A program made the translations under genes and the position numbers. From positions 33,114,127-33,178,126 of the forward strand of contig CM067298.1 in NCBI GenBank assembly GCA_034231615.1: 64,000 nt of DNA, read 5' to 3'. Source of the stretch: Meghimatium bilineatum (Eukaryota > Mollusca > Gastropoda > Stylommatophora > Philomycidae). Below the pieces are notes generated by a model. That model was not told where the DNA came from, searched no databases, and was given only the letters and a program-made list of their open reading frames with translations. This document shows positions 22,996-35,304 of the stretch, one piece after another. How positions within the stretch are numbered: the stretch's first letter is position 1; each line of letters starts with the position of its first letter.

Positions 22996-23172
22996 ATATA
23001 GGGTCTCCGGCGAAAATCGGATGGGTCGGGCCATTGGCGCAAATAAAACGGCGACACAAAGGCATTTCCATTCTCTGGACTACATTCTGCTGGAAATCTA
23101 GTAGGACCATTGCCCTGCTAGAGATCCAGCGGGAGTTTGAGAATGAACGCTGAAGAAGAAGAATATAGGGTC
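22996..23172 (+). repeat. SINE family B, intact copy with 10-bp target duplication
   Basis: A 157-bp element (23006-23162) flanked by ATATAGGGTC at 22996-23005 and 23163-23172. The head (tccggcgaaaatcggatggg...gcgcaaataaaacggcg) is specific to this family. From the gacacaa-gcatt-cc point to the (GAA)n end it is clearly related to SINE family A. No tRNA promoter boxes are evident in the head. Confidence 0.85.
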
Positions 23173-23815
23173 AGTGTATGTTCTTCTAGTCCAAAGACCA
23201 GCGTTCTGCAGCCGGTTCCTGGCCGTTTGATCTGGAATTCGACGAGCTGCTGGCATTGACTCTACTGTAGAGGACACAAATATAAATTGATTCCTGAGGT
23301 GGCATAGCCGAATGAAGCGGTCTTCGGAGGGAGTTGTAACTCTGGATCTTCTACTGCGCGGCCGGTCTGCCACTAAGCCAGTTTGTTGAAATCGCACCCA
23401 AAGGCGGTTAATGGTGCTTCTAACCACAATAAATTGTCTGGCCGCTACACTTTGTAATTTTCCAGTGTATAAGCGCAGAAAGATGATGTATCGTTGTTCT
23501 GTAGTGAGATGAGCCATAATTGAGCATTGAATTTTCAACTGAATCTATTCGAGGCATTCAATAATATGGTCAGAGAGTTTTGCTATCAGTAAGTTTCATG
23601 CAAATCTCATGTTACAAGTTATTGCCAAAAATGTTATTTTGACCTTGACCTTTTTCATGACCTCATGAACGATGAGGTGAGTACAATTCAGGTAGCCACG
23701 AGAAGTTAATGACCAGCTGGACACAGTCGATAGTTTGAATGATGTCCAGTAAACGAATATCTTCTATAAAAGTATTTCCAAAAAAGTTGCGTTTCCTTTT
23801 TGAACACTATAATTG
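23173..23815 (-). mobile_element. Tc1-like transposon remnant (N-terminal transposase and 5' end)
   Basis: The minus-strand frame from 23538 encodes the DNA-binding part of an IS630-Tc1 transposase. Present are an LTTEQRYIIFLRLYTGKLQSVAA helix-turn-helix, STINRLW-RFQQTG, VADRPRSRRSRVTTPSEDR with the GRPR-like hook, a second helix-turn-helix to about residue 100, and TARNRLQNAGLWTRR. The frame stops resembling a transposase where the SINE-B target lies, and the DDE domain is absent. The 5' end lies about 23815, where TAGTGTTCAAAAAGGAAACG (minus strand) looks like the terminal repeat next to a TA target. Confidence 0.8.
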
Positions 23816-24541
23816 GCAAGACGTAATTGAAAAGAATTTTACAGAATGTTGGCCGGTGAAGACTATCAAATAACTTTAACTAATTTGCATGTCTAGTAAT
23901 AATAGTTTACGTTACATACCTTCTGATGAAATGAAAAATATCAAACTCAAAACCTGCACAAACTGTATGAACATTTTTCAAACACTAATATTTTTACAAC
24001 GCGCTATTGATTTGATTGTATTAATTATGTCTACAAATATATATAGCCGTACACTGTAAATGTTATTGAAAGCTATATATTCCTTTAAAATTCTCTCTTA
24101 AATATTCTCTTCGATAATGTAATACTCCTTATCGTAAAAGTGACAAGCATCTGTAGTATCTAACAGCCTATGAAATTGTTAGATTTATCATTAATTAGTA
24201 GCACTGATCTCTTGATATAAGGATAAACTATGATATTTATCAACGTTACAGTAACAGTCATTTGTAAAGAAACATACATTTACAGTGTAACTGGGAGTTC
24301 ATTTACAGTCTTACATATATTAGGTAATATGCATGTTGATATGTGTTCAGTTCTCCGCTGTAGTAAATCTCTCAGGGTCTAGTGGCTGATGGTTGCTGTT
24401 CTATGTTGGATCAGTGCTATTTTTGAAATCATTGATAGGGCCACGCCTATCCTCACTCCCAGTTCGTGCATTCTTGCTATTGACTCATGCTCAGTTATCG
24501 CGTCCTCTAATCAGTTAATCAGTATATGTATAAGTGTGTGT
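23816..24541. other. Unannotated AT-rich stretch
   Basis: No gene or repeat recognised. Confidence 0.4.
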
Positions 24542-27125
24542 ATATATATTAGGGCTGTACCGGATTCAAATTTTTGAATTTGATTTTCGAATTGGATTTA
24601 TGGATTTGGCCGGATTTATGAAGTGAGATCCGGCCGGAGCCGGATTTACAAATAAAAAAATAATAAAAGTTGAATAATGTACTACATCACTTGACTTAGG
24701 TGAGTGGAGTCACTCGGCTGTTTATTACTGCAGTTCATTACAATAGACATGACAAAGATGACATATACTCATATTAAATCATTTAAATGTAAAATAATTA
24801 TATTTACATTATAATAAGTAATATTAAGTTCCATAAGTTCAAGATGAAACATAATACATAAGCACATAATGCTAATTTAGTCATTTTAATTTTTAGTTTT
24901 CAGTTTTTACATTGTTTTCAGTTGGCAATTTGGCAGCTCAGTTATAACTCACAACAACAGTACATTGAACAGATTGAATTTATTGAAATACATTCATTCA
25001 GTACGTTCACTATTTCAGTCAGTCAGTCTTCATTATGGCTGTGAAGTTATGTGGTACACAGCTACTACGGTGGTTAGTGATAATGCCTCCTGCAGTACTG
25101 AACAGCCTTTCCGAAAGCACACTTGTAGGTGGTGGTGCAAGAAATGCCTGGCCAGTCTAACCATACTTGGAAATCTGTGCTTATTGGCATGCCACCATGA
25201 AACGATCTTGCTGTCGAGTGTGAAGTGGCTCTGACAGGTACTGTGTCACCTCAGTGTTAATGCTGTTGCCTTCAGCACTTGCAGAAAGATCTGTGGTGGG
25301 ATTTTCCTCGACAATTGTATCAAAACAGCTCCATAGGCTGGACTGTGCACTGACTGTATTTGCTGAATGAATAATGGAGTTAGCTGCTAACATCATATGG
25401 GCTCGTACATCACTTCTGCCACGTTCGGAGAAGAAGCACAGCGTGAATCGAGGTTCCAGTAATGTGGCACAGATGTAAATACTGTTAGATTCAATGTCTG
25501 CAAATCTGCTGCTAACAGCTTCAAACAGGGATGCTTTCATATTTTTAATTCCGGCATCACTACCTTCTTTCTGCAGGAAAGCCATGAGTGTTTTCACAAA
25601 TGGGATCACAACTGATATTGATGCCTGAGCTGCACTTATTTCACGTGTGAGTTCTTCAAATGGTGCCAAAGTAATTCCACATTCTCCATTACTGCCCACT
25701 GATGTGCCGTTAGCCCAGTTTCCGAATCAATTTCAACACAGTACAGACTGATGCTGCGCTGTTGTTCTAACAGACGTCGTGGCATATAAAACGTTGAGTT
25801 CCATCATGTTGTGACGTGCTGGATAAGCTGATGTTGTGATAGGTTTAATTCATTTTGAAGTTAATGCAAACGACTGGTTGCTGAAGAAGAGTGTTTGAAA
25901 TGTCCTACCGATTTTCTTCCAGTACTGATGATGTCAGCAACATACTTTAGACTCAAAATACCATCACGCACACACAGAACGCAAAACATCCAACACTTGA
26001 ATAGCTGCCATCACGAAAGCATTTGGCAATGTTAAATGCATTGTCTCTCACAACAACATGGCACTTCTCATTTGTAATTGACCACTCATCCAGCACCATT
26101 TCAAAATGTGCAAGCAAGTTTGTGGCCGCATGATGTTCATCACATGCAGTACAATGGAAGACTACACTGCGGTGAACGAAGGAGTCTGTTAACTAATGGC
26201 CAGTGATGCCCATAAATGACTGAGTGGTGTGTTTAGCTGTCCACGTATCTGTTGCGAGTGATTTGTAATCAGTGTCAGATATCATTGATGCAAGTTTTAC
26301 CTTCAGACGTTAACACATGTCAGGAATGACATGTTCAGCAATGTACTTTCTTGACGGCAATTCCATCCTTTTTTCCATTGTATGCATCAACTCTCTGAAA
26401 CCTGGTCGTTCAACTACTTGAAAAGGCTGCATATCTATGGCTATCATTCGGGCTACGGCAGCATGAATGCATTTAGCATTGGGACTGTGATGTCCCAAAT
26501 TTTGACCCGGTCCCAAACCTGTATAATTGACTACTGGGTACTGGTGCTTGCTTTGTGCAAACACGATCCCAGATTCATCATAGATGTCGTCGCCAATACA
26601 CTGTCCTCCAGTGATGCTTTCTTTTCCATCATTTCGTCATAGCTTTTCCTGTGCATCGATCGCAAATGGGTCTGCATTGATGATGTTGAGAAGTCTTTGG
26701 GGCCATCTGATCGTCCACGCGAGAACTGTGTGACACAAAACTTACATATTACCTTCGCTGAATCATCGTCTTTAACCTTGAAGTAATCCCAAATGGCGCT
26801 GTATGACTTAGATTTTGATGCCATTTTATTTTATCGGCAAGACTAAAGAAAGTTACGAAAATTCGAAATATTCAAGTCCCACAAGCTCATGAAGTAATGT
26901 ACCATTAAAATTCAAATGAATGTTTTTTTTCTTAAAATGCTTATTTACATCAACGAGAAATAGTAAACTGGAAGTGCTACTGTGCTTGACCTCATAAAAC
27001 ATGTACAGAAAATTCACCTGACTAGGCAACACAAATCTGGCAAATTGGGACCGGAGCCGGATTTGTAAAAATGGCCGGATTCCGGATTTACCGGAGCCGG
27101 AATCTGGTACACCCCTAATATATAT
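24542..27125 (-). mobile_element. Full-length hAT transposon (BED/ZBED type) with TIRs and 8-bp target duplication
   Basis: Element 24550-27117 (2568 bp) with termini TAGGG(C/G)TGTACC(G/A)GATTC and flanking atatatat on both sides. Subterminal GCCGGATTT/CCGGAGCCGG repeats crowd both ends, as expected for transposase binding. The minus strand carries the transposase in pieces. A BED zinc finger is at 26824-26531 (IWDYFKVKDDD, C-x2-C, MQTHLRSMHR). The next block is at 26564-26310 (MIAIDMQPFQVVERPGFREL). A broken catalytic region carries a VVRDNAFNIAK segment near 26000. The C-terminal half is at 25699-25181 (SSRFADIESN, TLLEPRF, VTQYLSEP). The dimerisation end (KHRFPSMVRLARHFL) runs to about 25010. 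Frameshifts make the copy inactive. Confidence 0.9.
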
Positions 27126-28312
27126 ATATATGCATACTTTTTTCTATAGAAAAAAGTGCGCAACCGCTTTTTTACTAAACACAATATCCCTTACTTTCAA
27201 CTCCTCACATAGACACACACACAACACACATAGACACAATTTCAATTCATTACTTCGAAAACATTTTATGTTAAAAACGTCCATATATGTCTTCCATTTA
27301 AAAATGTTCAATGTTTCAATAGAAACAGTATTTTCTCCACAGTTCAACTATATAGACACAGAGTTCTGAATTATTTGATCTAGATTCCATAAGGTTTAAT
27401 CCAAGTCCCAGCACAAACTATCTCCACAATAAAATGCTTTATGTTTTAGCATTCAATGAAGTCCTGAATTCATTCGCTAAAACAAACCCTGCTCAAAAAT
27501 AGTTTTTCACGTTGTAACTTATATTGACTGATGAGACGGATCATTTGTCATTGTATACGGATAACTGTAACACTGGAGTGTTTTACTTTGATTCGCAAAT
27601 CAATGAAAATCACGAGAAAAGTTGACTCAGCAAAGATAATCGAAGTTTGGGATCCTTCCAAAGGATTATTATGAGGAAAAGTCTTTGGTAAATGGCTAGC
27701 CAGAAACTAGATACTGGTTTTGTATGAAAATTGTTTTATGGTTAACTGCCAGCTTGAGATCGTTAAACCCGATGTCTAGCGATGTCTATATTCCTTTGTT
27801 CATTACCATGGACAATAATACAAGACGTGTGGACTAAATTCTAAAGTGATGCATTTTACTTTTACCGTATTTCTTTTCTTTGGCTGCCATCACACAGTAG
27901 ACACAAAGTGACAATTGAAAACAAGAGAAAAATCAAATGTGTCAATTTAGACTGATGAATTAAGCCATCAAGACTGTATACATGATGAAAGACAAAGTGA
28001 AAGTGTCAATTCTTTGTTAAAGGTGAAATCATATATTTCTAAACGGAAGACTATTTTTGTTATCAGCATTACTAATACGGGAAAAGTGAGCGAGGTCAGC
28101 TATAAAAGCAGATCCTGATATTTTAGCAAATTAGACCAATATAGTTAATGTCCTTGATCATTTAGCTAAAACTGACAGAAATAGATGAGATAGCCTTTCG
28201 AGTGTTTCACCGTAGAATTTTTGCTTTCCTGCGCTGCAAATTTTCTTTTATTTTGATACTAAAAATAGATATAACCAAAGAAACACGTATCCCTGCTCAT
28301 CCCCAGACATTT
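27126..28312. other. Unannotated AT-rich stretch
   Basis: No exon, RNA or repeat recognised on either strand. Confidence 0.4.
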
Positions 28313-28612
28313 GGTATGAGATCTTCTTCTTCTTCTGCATTCGTTCTCAAACTCCTGCAGATTAGCAGGATGTAGTCCGGAGAACGGATTGCGTTGTGTC
28401 ATGGTTTATAGCATTGCTGCGATATCTGCACCTTTCGGCCTGACACATCTGACTTCAGTATGACTTTGGGTCACTGACCATATATGGGGGATGGGACAGC
28501 CAACTCCATCCCATAACCTCCTTAGTCGCCTTTTACGACATGCATGGAAGGTAAACAGTGTTGCTATTATTTGCTCTCCTTTCGGGCCCCAGCAACACGC
28601 GGGCGGTATGAG
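28313..28612 (-). repeat. SINE family A, full copy with 8-bp target duplication
   Basis: Copy 28321-28604 flanked by GGTATGAG on both sides. On the minus strand it runs from the gcccgcgtgttgctggggcc head to the gagtttgagaacgaatgcagaagaag tail. A second full copy with perfect target duplications is at 60532-60812. Confidence 0.9.
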
Positions 28613-29984
28613 GAGATGACTAAGACATCCAATTCTTGCATAGAATCCCTTGTGTGTGTGTGTGTGTGTGGTAGAAACTGTAGCTGGTGATGTATTGAAT
28701 TCAAGAACGGTTCCATTAAACTTACCGATGTTGTTCTCATCGTCAACCTCTTACCGATTTGACATCACTGGCAATACAAAGCCGAGACGACTGAAAATAG
28801 TACAGGATGCAAAATGACCAGGGTGTTCTGAATGCCTCTCCGTGTTCTATGCGATTAACAATGTTGTGCTCAAAGTCGCATTCTTACACACTGTGCTACC
28901 TGTTAGCATCATCCAGGTAGTCCACCAAGACGAACCTTCACATGCTTGGGTAAGCAGACCCAATTTGTGATGATTTTGATTTTATAAATTACTTTCAATT
29001 AAGCATGTTTTTTTTTTGTATTGAAGATTGTTCCAGAATGTGCCCCTTCACATGTTACAGCTATTAAAATGCACATGTGAGAGTTAGAAGGTGGGTAAGC
29101 TCAGAGCATGAGAAACAGCATACAAAGGAAGCACAACGTGTTTCACTGCCAATGTAACGCTATCCGTGATTGATTTAGTTTGTAAGTGAAATATCGATAG
29201 AAATTCCTATTTTTGTATTATCCAAGTAGTGCTCATACAAGTAAATGAAATCAGTATCTTCTATAAATAATCAGCGAACTTCTCACTGTCCTTGAAGCAA
29301 GTCTACCAGCTCTCGCATTACCCTGTTTCTCAGGCATGGCCAGAGACATTATTAGTGATTTTATTGACCAACTATCTCATTTTTCTGTGTCTTATTTTTC
29401 TGAACCATTTGCAAATCTAACATTCCCCGCCATCTATGAGTATGCAACAGAAGGACAAAGTACAATGTCCACTGGCCTGTATCTCTTCACCGTCCGTCAG
29501 AATTATTTAAGAAAAGACAAAAAGTAAGAAATTGAAACAAGACATGCAGTGACAATTTTTCTAATGTGACAGTTTGTCAACCTGTCGCTCAATCATGGTT
29601 TTTTAGTCGCCTCCCATGAAGGCTAGAAAGAAAAGCAGTAGCTTTATGCTTAGCACACTGAAATAGAAGTTCATGTCCCGGTAGTCCACATGGCATGAGA
29701 AATAGAATGGATTATTCCATCATCACCCCTGCCAACAATGTATATGTGGTACAAAGTATTATATAATTGGTATACTAATACGAGAATAACCGAAGACATT
29801 CAGCAGACATCGATGTCATAATATTATACCACAAATAACGACTTTCACCAATGATGAAACAGCTCACGATTTCTAGGAGTCATCTTGTACATCTGCTAAT
29901 ATATTTAATAAATAATATAATATGATATAATAAATAAATATATATAACAGAGGATATACTAAAGTAGCATCTCGTGCGAATTTG
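28613..29984. other. Unannotated stretch with a short (TG)n
   Basis: A (TG)10-like run lies near 28650. Between 28720 and 28930 the minus strand has two GTAAG donor-like sites but no frame I can identify. The 63-codon frame at 29336 is unrecognised. Confidence 0.35.
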
Positions 29985-30275
29985 GGCCCTTTTCCGGGCT
30001 AGCTGCCACTTGCGTGAAAAGGCTGATATCTGATGTGTCCTTCTCAGGGCTGACCGCCTCCGGGAAGATATGGGCCTGCTGCCGCTGAGCCCTTCTCAGA
30101 GCTGACAACCGCCAAGTAGAATGGGGTTGCTTCCGGCAGTCATTCTCAGGGGTGACCGACCCCACGGAGATCTGGACTACTGCCTGTGAGCCCTTCTCAG
30201 GGCTGACAGCCTTCTAGAGACATAGGCTGCTGCTGGAGAGCCCTTCTCAAGGCTGACGGTACCCATTAAGAGGGG
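29985..30275. repeat. 51-bp minisatellite, about 5 copies
   Basis: Units containing ccttctcagggctgac recur at 30039, 30091, 30141, 30192 and 30242, i.e. every 50-52 bp. A period of 51 bp keeps a reading frame, and two minus-strand frames cross it with repeated LSALRRA, but no wider coding support is seen. Confidence 0.8.
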
Positions 30276-30924
30276 ATTCTGCAAACTATTCTTCATAGTG
30301 TGTTGAAATACAGTAAAGGTGTCATGTGCATACCATCCTTGTATAAAGATAACATAAATGGCACTAGCCATAGTCACTCCATATCTCTCCATTTTAATTT
30401 TTCAGAAATCATGACATATCTCCTCGGGGATGTCCATAATTTTCATGAATAATTGTTCTTTTACTATTACTATCACCCCCCCCCTAATTTTATGATATAT
30501 ATAGATATTTGTCTGAATACATTTTGTCTTGATATACTTTATCTAGAGGTCTTTGAGAACATTTGTTTTTACATATTTTGTTTGGGGATAGTTTATCTTT
30601 GAAATATTTTGTCCGGTATATTTAGTATAGGAGTTTTTGTCATGGAACATTATTATTAATTATTGTTATTTTTATATTTCACATTTTCGTTATGTGCCGT
30701 TATTTATATTTCTCTTTTAATTTCGCATACTTGTATTGTTTTTTTTACTTCTGTGCTACACTCCTATTATTGTTATTTTTTTTTAGTACTACATAATTCA
30801 ATGTAGTCACACAATATATTGTTCTACTCTGTTTGTTTGTCCCTCTCTTGACGAAATGCGGATTTTTTTTATCTCTTGTATTTCTCTACGTAAAACTGTT
30901 ATTTAACTTTTAATTATATAGAAG
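30276..30924. other. Unannotated AT-rich stretch
   Basis: Nothing recognised apart from homopolymer T runs. Confidence 0.4.
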
Positions 30925-31592
30925 TGTCGTTAATTATCATCATCATCAAGTGGCATAGTCTTTCCAGAACGTAGTCTTTCCTATGGATTCCTTGAATTCT
31001 CCGAGGTCTTGAGCAAGTTGCCCTGCATCTTCCAGAGTCATGCGCAGGCATTCTTAAATGTCCTTTGTCCAACGGCGTCTTGGTCGGCCTTTGCCCCTGT
31101 TGCCTTCTATCATCCCCTCCATTAAAACGCTCTCCATGCCGTCGTGTCTCTTAATATGACCGAAAAAAGATAGCTTTTTCTTTAATATAGTGTTCAGAAG
31201 CCAGCCTTCCTGGACGTTAATTGTTCGTAACACCTCCTGGTTTGTTTTCTTCGCTGTCCATGGTATTCTCAAAATCTTCTATAACACTTTAATTCAAATG
31301 ATGTTATTCTCTTGGCCACTGTTTTATTTAGTGTCCATGCTTCACATCCATATGTCGCCACAGGAAATACACATGTTCGTAGTAAAAACAATTTGGTTGT
31401 TATGTTAGTACCTAGCCATAGTTTATTTATGTTTTAATTTTGCCAGCGCCGTTCTTCTCTTGATCTCAACTGCGCAGTCCCCCGCATTGTTTATTAGTTC
31501 CTAAATAATCAAAATGTGTCACTTCTTCCAAATTGCAGTTCTCAATATTAATTTTGGGTCTTGATTCACTGTCCATACCAGATGTCGTTAAT
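30925..31592 (-). mobile_element. LINE family G, 5'-truncated copy with 10-bp target duplication
   Basis: Copy 30935-31582 flanked by TGTCGTTAAT on both sides. It ends at the left in a (ATG)n tail and encodes, on the minus strand, RIPWTAKKTNQEVLRTINVQ, LLNTILKKKLSFFGHIKRHDG and GRPRRRWTKDI (frame 31054-31272). Only the region after the palm is present. Confidence 0.85.
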
Positions 31593-32204
31593 CACAGTTT
31601 TTAAATAAAGCACATCCCTAAATATTCAGTAAATGAAATATTTATTTCTTTAATTTATCACAAAACATCCTGGTATATAATTTTATTGAGGCATTTAATT
31701 TGTATCTATGAATTATTTTGATTGTATAAACCTTTCAGGTCGATATCACTAAGACCAGCTGTTCTAACAGCTTGCATTTATATCCTGAATTTTAGTATTG
31801 CTTCGGTAGTAGAATGTAAGATTGGTTAGACAAGCACACTTAAAGACTGAAAAGATTTTGGAACACCCATATATAATTCAAGACGTTAACGACAATATAA
31901 CATTTACTAATGAAATACAAATAAGATGATCAATCATGTTTTATGTATTCATATTTTCCACTTTGTCAATATATATTTTTTTACCAGACAACATCCGTGT
32001 TCTTTGTAAATACTTGATCCTTGACATGTTTTCTTCTACTTTTTGTCAATCCTTGACATGTTTCCACCCCAATTTTCATCAATAGGCATACCTGACGTTT
32101 TCTTCTAGTATTTGTCAATACCTGGCATGTTTCTACTTTTTTTTTCTAATAAAAGTAAATAAAATTATGAAACCTTAAATTACGTAAAACGTGCTTCTAT
32201 GTTC
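31593..32204. other. AT-rich stretch with a small degenerate repeat
   Basis: Around 32015-32135 the phrase ttgtcaat-cttgacatgttt-cttctact recurs about three times. Otherwise nothing recognised. Confidence 0.45.
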
Positions 32205-32645
32205 ATTTTCCTCTTGTGCCCAGCTTGGCGCATAGGGCAGATGTCATAGCTCTACATGCTTGTCGATCAACAACCTATTGTTCCAGATCGGTGGTTTTCA
32301 TTTCAGGTGTTGGTCTTCCCCTTTTTCTTTTCCACTCGGTGACCATGTAAAGATTTGACGTGCTATTCTGTCTTCATTCATTCTGAGTGAGTGACGGATG
32401 TATGCCTTACGCCTTTTTCTAATAACGTCTGTGATTTACTCTTGTTTTGTCTTTTCTCTTAGTGTCTCGTTTGACTTAGTCTTTCCAGTTTGTGTTTTTC
32501 TTGAGGCATTTGATTTCGAAGGCAATTAGTTTGTTTTCTAAAGATGTTGATTCCCAGCTTTAACACCCGTATGGTAAAGCCGAAATACCAAATGCGTTGA
32601 ATTGTTCTATATGTGTTAGAGATAAGGTTATCAATGTACATTATT
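32205..32645 (-). pseudogene. LINE family E fragment
   Basis: Shares the agcttggcgcatagggcaga...gtc start and the later block aataacgtctgtgat--acttttg with the family-E copy at 52080-52500, in the same order. Minus-strand frames are broken. Confidence 0.65.
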
Positions 32646-32785
32646 TAATAGTTTTTCTGTTGAGATAGAGTATCGACAGATGTATTCTAATTGAGAAAAT
32701 CAATACTCATATGAGAAATGTGTGATTATTTATCTTTTTATTTTCTAAGCCATTAAAATAGTAGTCATTTATAGAGCTCCAACGT

Positions 32786-32962
32786 GATGATAAAGTTGAA
32801 GGGAAGCGAACATGAGGTAGGCAGAGATACAAGTGGGAGAGTAACACCGCAAGATTGACAGATTACAGTATAGCAGAGTACACCACCAAAATAAGACACA
32901 GGGGATATTGGAAGTCTGTTGCTGCCAACATTCGTTGCGGAGACGGCATTTGATTATGACGA
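32786..32962 (+). pseudogene. LINE family B 3' end fragment
   Basis: The last ~175 bp of family B (gttgaagggaagcga ... ttcgttgcggagacggca-ttga), in the order seen at 22075-22226. Stops present. Confidence 0.75.
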
Positions 32963-33149
32963 GCGTGATGGCAAGCTGATTAATCATCAATTTATGTAGA
33001 TACTACTAAGGTCAAGAGTCTATAGATTAGTGGAATAGCAAACAACCATAGATATTTATTTATATATACTAGAAGCAATACCCGGGGTGAGAATAACAAA
33101 AAAAAATTAAAGGTGAGAAATTCAAACATGTCTTTAATCATCATATATC
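32963..33149. other. Unannotated AT-rich stretch
   Basis: Nothing recognised. Confidence 0.35.
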
Positions 33150-33431
33150 ATATACGAATTGACGCCCGTGTGTTGCTGGGGCCTGAAAGGGGAGCAAAGA
33201 ATAGCAACACTGTTTACCATCCAACGCATGTCGTAAAAGGCGACTAAGGAAGTTATGGGATGGAGTTGGCGGTCAGTCACCCAAATCCATGCTGAAGTTG
33301 GATGTGTCAGGCCGAAAGGCGCATATATCGCAGCAATGATGTAAACCATGACACAACGCATTCCGTTCTCCGGACTACATCCTGCTAATCTGCAGGAGTT
33401 TGAGAACGAACGCAGAAGAAGATATACGAAT
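33150..33431 (+). repeat. SINE family A, full copy with 10-bp target duplication
   Basis: Copy 33160-33421 flanked by ATATACGAAT at 33150-33159 and 33422-33431. Head gcccgtgtgttgctggggcc, tail gagtttgagaacgaacgcagaagaag. Confidence 0.9.
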
Positions 33432-33499
33432 AAACATGTATATGATAATTAAAGACATGGTCGTATGTGGAATCATGTTGTGCCCTTCAAACTAAGATC

Positions 33500-33785
33500 T
33501 AATGTCATGTGACGAATTCTTGCCAGAGCGTTGTCTTTCCAATGAACTCTCTGAACCACCTTCTGTGTTAGCCGATGCGGCTTGTATTTTCCATCGATGT
33601 ATTCATGTTATCTTTAATGTCATTAGTCCTCTTCTTGGTTTGCCCTTTCTCCTCTACTCGGGTGCTCTGCCTTCCATTATGTCTTTCTAAACAGTTGTGT
33701 CTCTTTATATGACTAAACAGGTGTAGTTATTTTGGTAACCAACACTCTGGATTCTTCAATGTGTTTGTAATATTTGAGTTAACAT
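33500..33785 (-). pseudogene. LINE family H fragment
   Basis: Diverged copy of the 3740-4140 segment: cagagcgttgtctttccaatgaactctctg, then ttggtttgccctttctcctc, then gtgtctctttatatga. Minus-strand frames are broken. Confidence 0.75.
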
Positions 33786-34640
33786 CAAACATGAGAGCTA
33801 CATTTTATGACGATTAAAATTATTTTAATAGTCTGATAAGATGTACTATATATTATTGCAGAATCAAAAAGTATGTGATTGTGTAATGATTTGGGTTCAT
33901 TCTCAATGTCTAGAGATTCTACATTTGTCTTGGAACATGTTTGCTGGAGTGCATTGTTGTATTTGCAGAATCTATGTCTATTGTCTATCCCCAGGTGAAT
34001 AATGGTTGACCGTATTCGCACTTGCCATAAAGCGTAGGGATGGGTGCTTAAGCAGTCGAACGCATGCCCACTTTCTCAGTGAGATGTGCCTGAAACGAGT
34101 GCCAGACTAGAATTAATGTTATTTAAACAGCAGCCACCTTCCTCGGCTCCCACACTTTATCCAGCTATTCCAGAGTATCACTTTCATCCACCCAATTTTA
34201 CATGTGAGCGCATGCAAACACATCACTCGGGAAATTTGTCACCTTAGATAGTCTTGCATTTAAAAATAATCATGGGGGCAAATGTGCTCCATCTGCCATG
34301 CAACCTAAAATAAAAGTGAAATGCATCTTCCAAAATACAGTCATCTTCACATTTCTTCGTTCCACCATGCAATTTGAAGACAAATCACTGCCCACATTTC
34401 TTATTTATGATAGGTTTAATCTCTTCTGCAGGTTAATAGTAAAAAAAATCAATTTTTGTTTCTAGCTCTTTTTAGATATAAATGATGTCTGTTCATGAAA
34501 TTATTGCACCATATCACTGAAGCAACAAAATCCACAGATTTTTGTGACTGGAAAGCAGGATTTTTAATATAGTGAGCTACATGTTACAAATATGTGTGCT
34601 GGTTACATTTAATCTGTTCTGCCTCAACTCCATTACCATT
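33786..34640. other. Unannotated AT-rich stretch
   Basis: The minus-strand frame 33785-34021 has no recognised similarity. The rest holds nothing I can name. Confidence 0.35.
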
Positions 34641-34649
34641 CGGACAATT

Positions 34650-34960
34650 TCTCCTCTCACTCGCATAGATTTAATAATTTTGAAACATTCTCTTGGGTTT
34701 ATTTTACATATGTCAGTTAAATGTTCTGCATACTAGTTTCATGAATTAACTTTTGATTCTTTGATTACAAACTTGACACTTTTTCTAGCTAGTCGATATT
34801 GTAGGTAGTCGTCATGATGTTTGGATTTCAACCATTTCTAGAAACATTTTTTTTATGTTGTGCACATTTTCTATCTCCTCACTTCACCATGATGTTTTCT
34901 TGTCTTTCTTGGGACGTCTTGTGCTGCATATGTTTTATAATTGTTTCAACATTACAATTT
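34650..34960 (-). pseudogene. LINE linker region (between endonuclease and reverse transcriptase)
   Basis: Minus-strand fragments KWLKSKHHDDYLQYRLARK, VKFVIKESK, then NPRECFKIIKSMR have the pattern of the lysine-rich helical linker that precedes the reverse transcriptase in APE-type LINEs (WLKTKD-DY--Y---RK-VK...; NPK-FWK-+K). No palm motifs adjoin it. Confidence 0.5.
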
Positions 34961-35304
34961 TTTGAAAATTTCCTTCTGTTTGGATGTCATCAGTTTCTTT
35001 TGGTAGGCTTTGAAAGATTTTTAGTCATTTTCTTACACAGTTCATCACAGGTACACACAGAATGTATGTAACCAAGACATAGTCCTCTGAGGGTATCCTT
35101 GTCTGATCCACAGGATGTACCAATGAGCTTTTTCAGTAGCTGTAGCTGTTTCAGTGCTTTATTTGTGACAAGATGACTGATAAATAGGTATTCATGATGT
35201 GATAACTAGGATAATGTACCATTGTTATTTGTTTAACAAATAGCAAACAAATAATAAAACTAATGTAAAAAAGAAATAAAACAAAGAAACAAGGATTTTT
35301 GTTC
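34961..35304. other. Unannotated AT-rich stretch
   Basis: Nothing recognised. Confidence 0.35.

Noticed and set aside
28720..28930. Possible minus-strand exon (frame with CDFEHN-like start, resembling a MAM domain)
   Set aside because: The resemblance is a few residues only, no frame stays open between plausible splice sites, and the MAM cysteines are not in place.
29336..29527. 63-codon plus-strand frame
   Set aside because: No family resemblance, no splice or promoter context, length expected by chance in this composition.
33785..34021. 78-codon minus-strand frame
   Set aside because: Looks weakly retroelement-like but no motif could be anchored.
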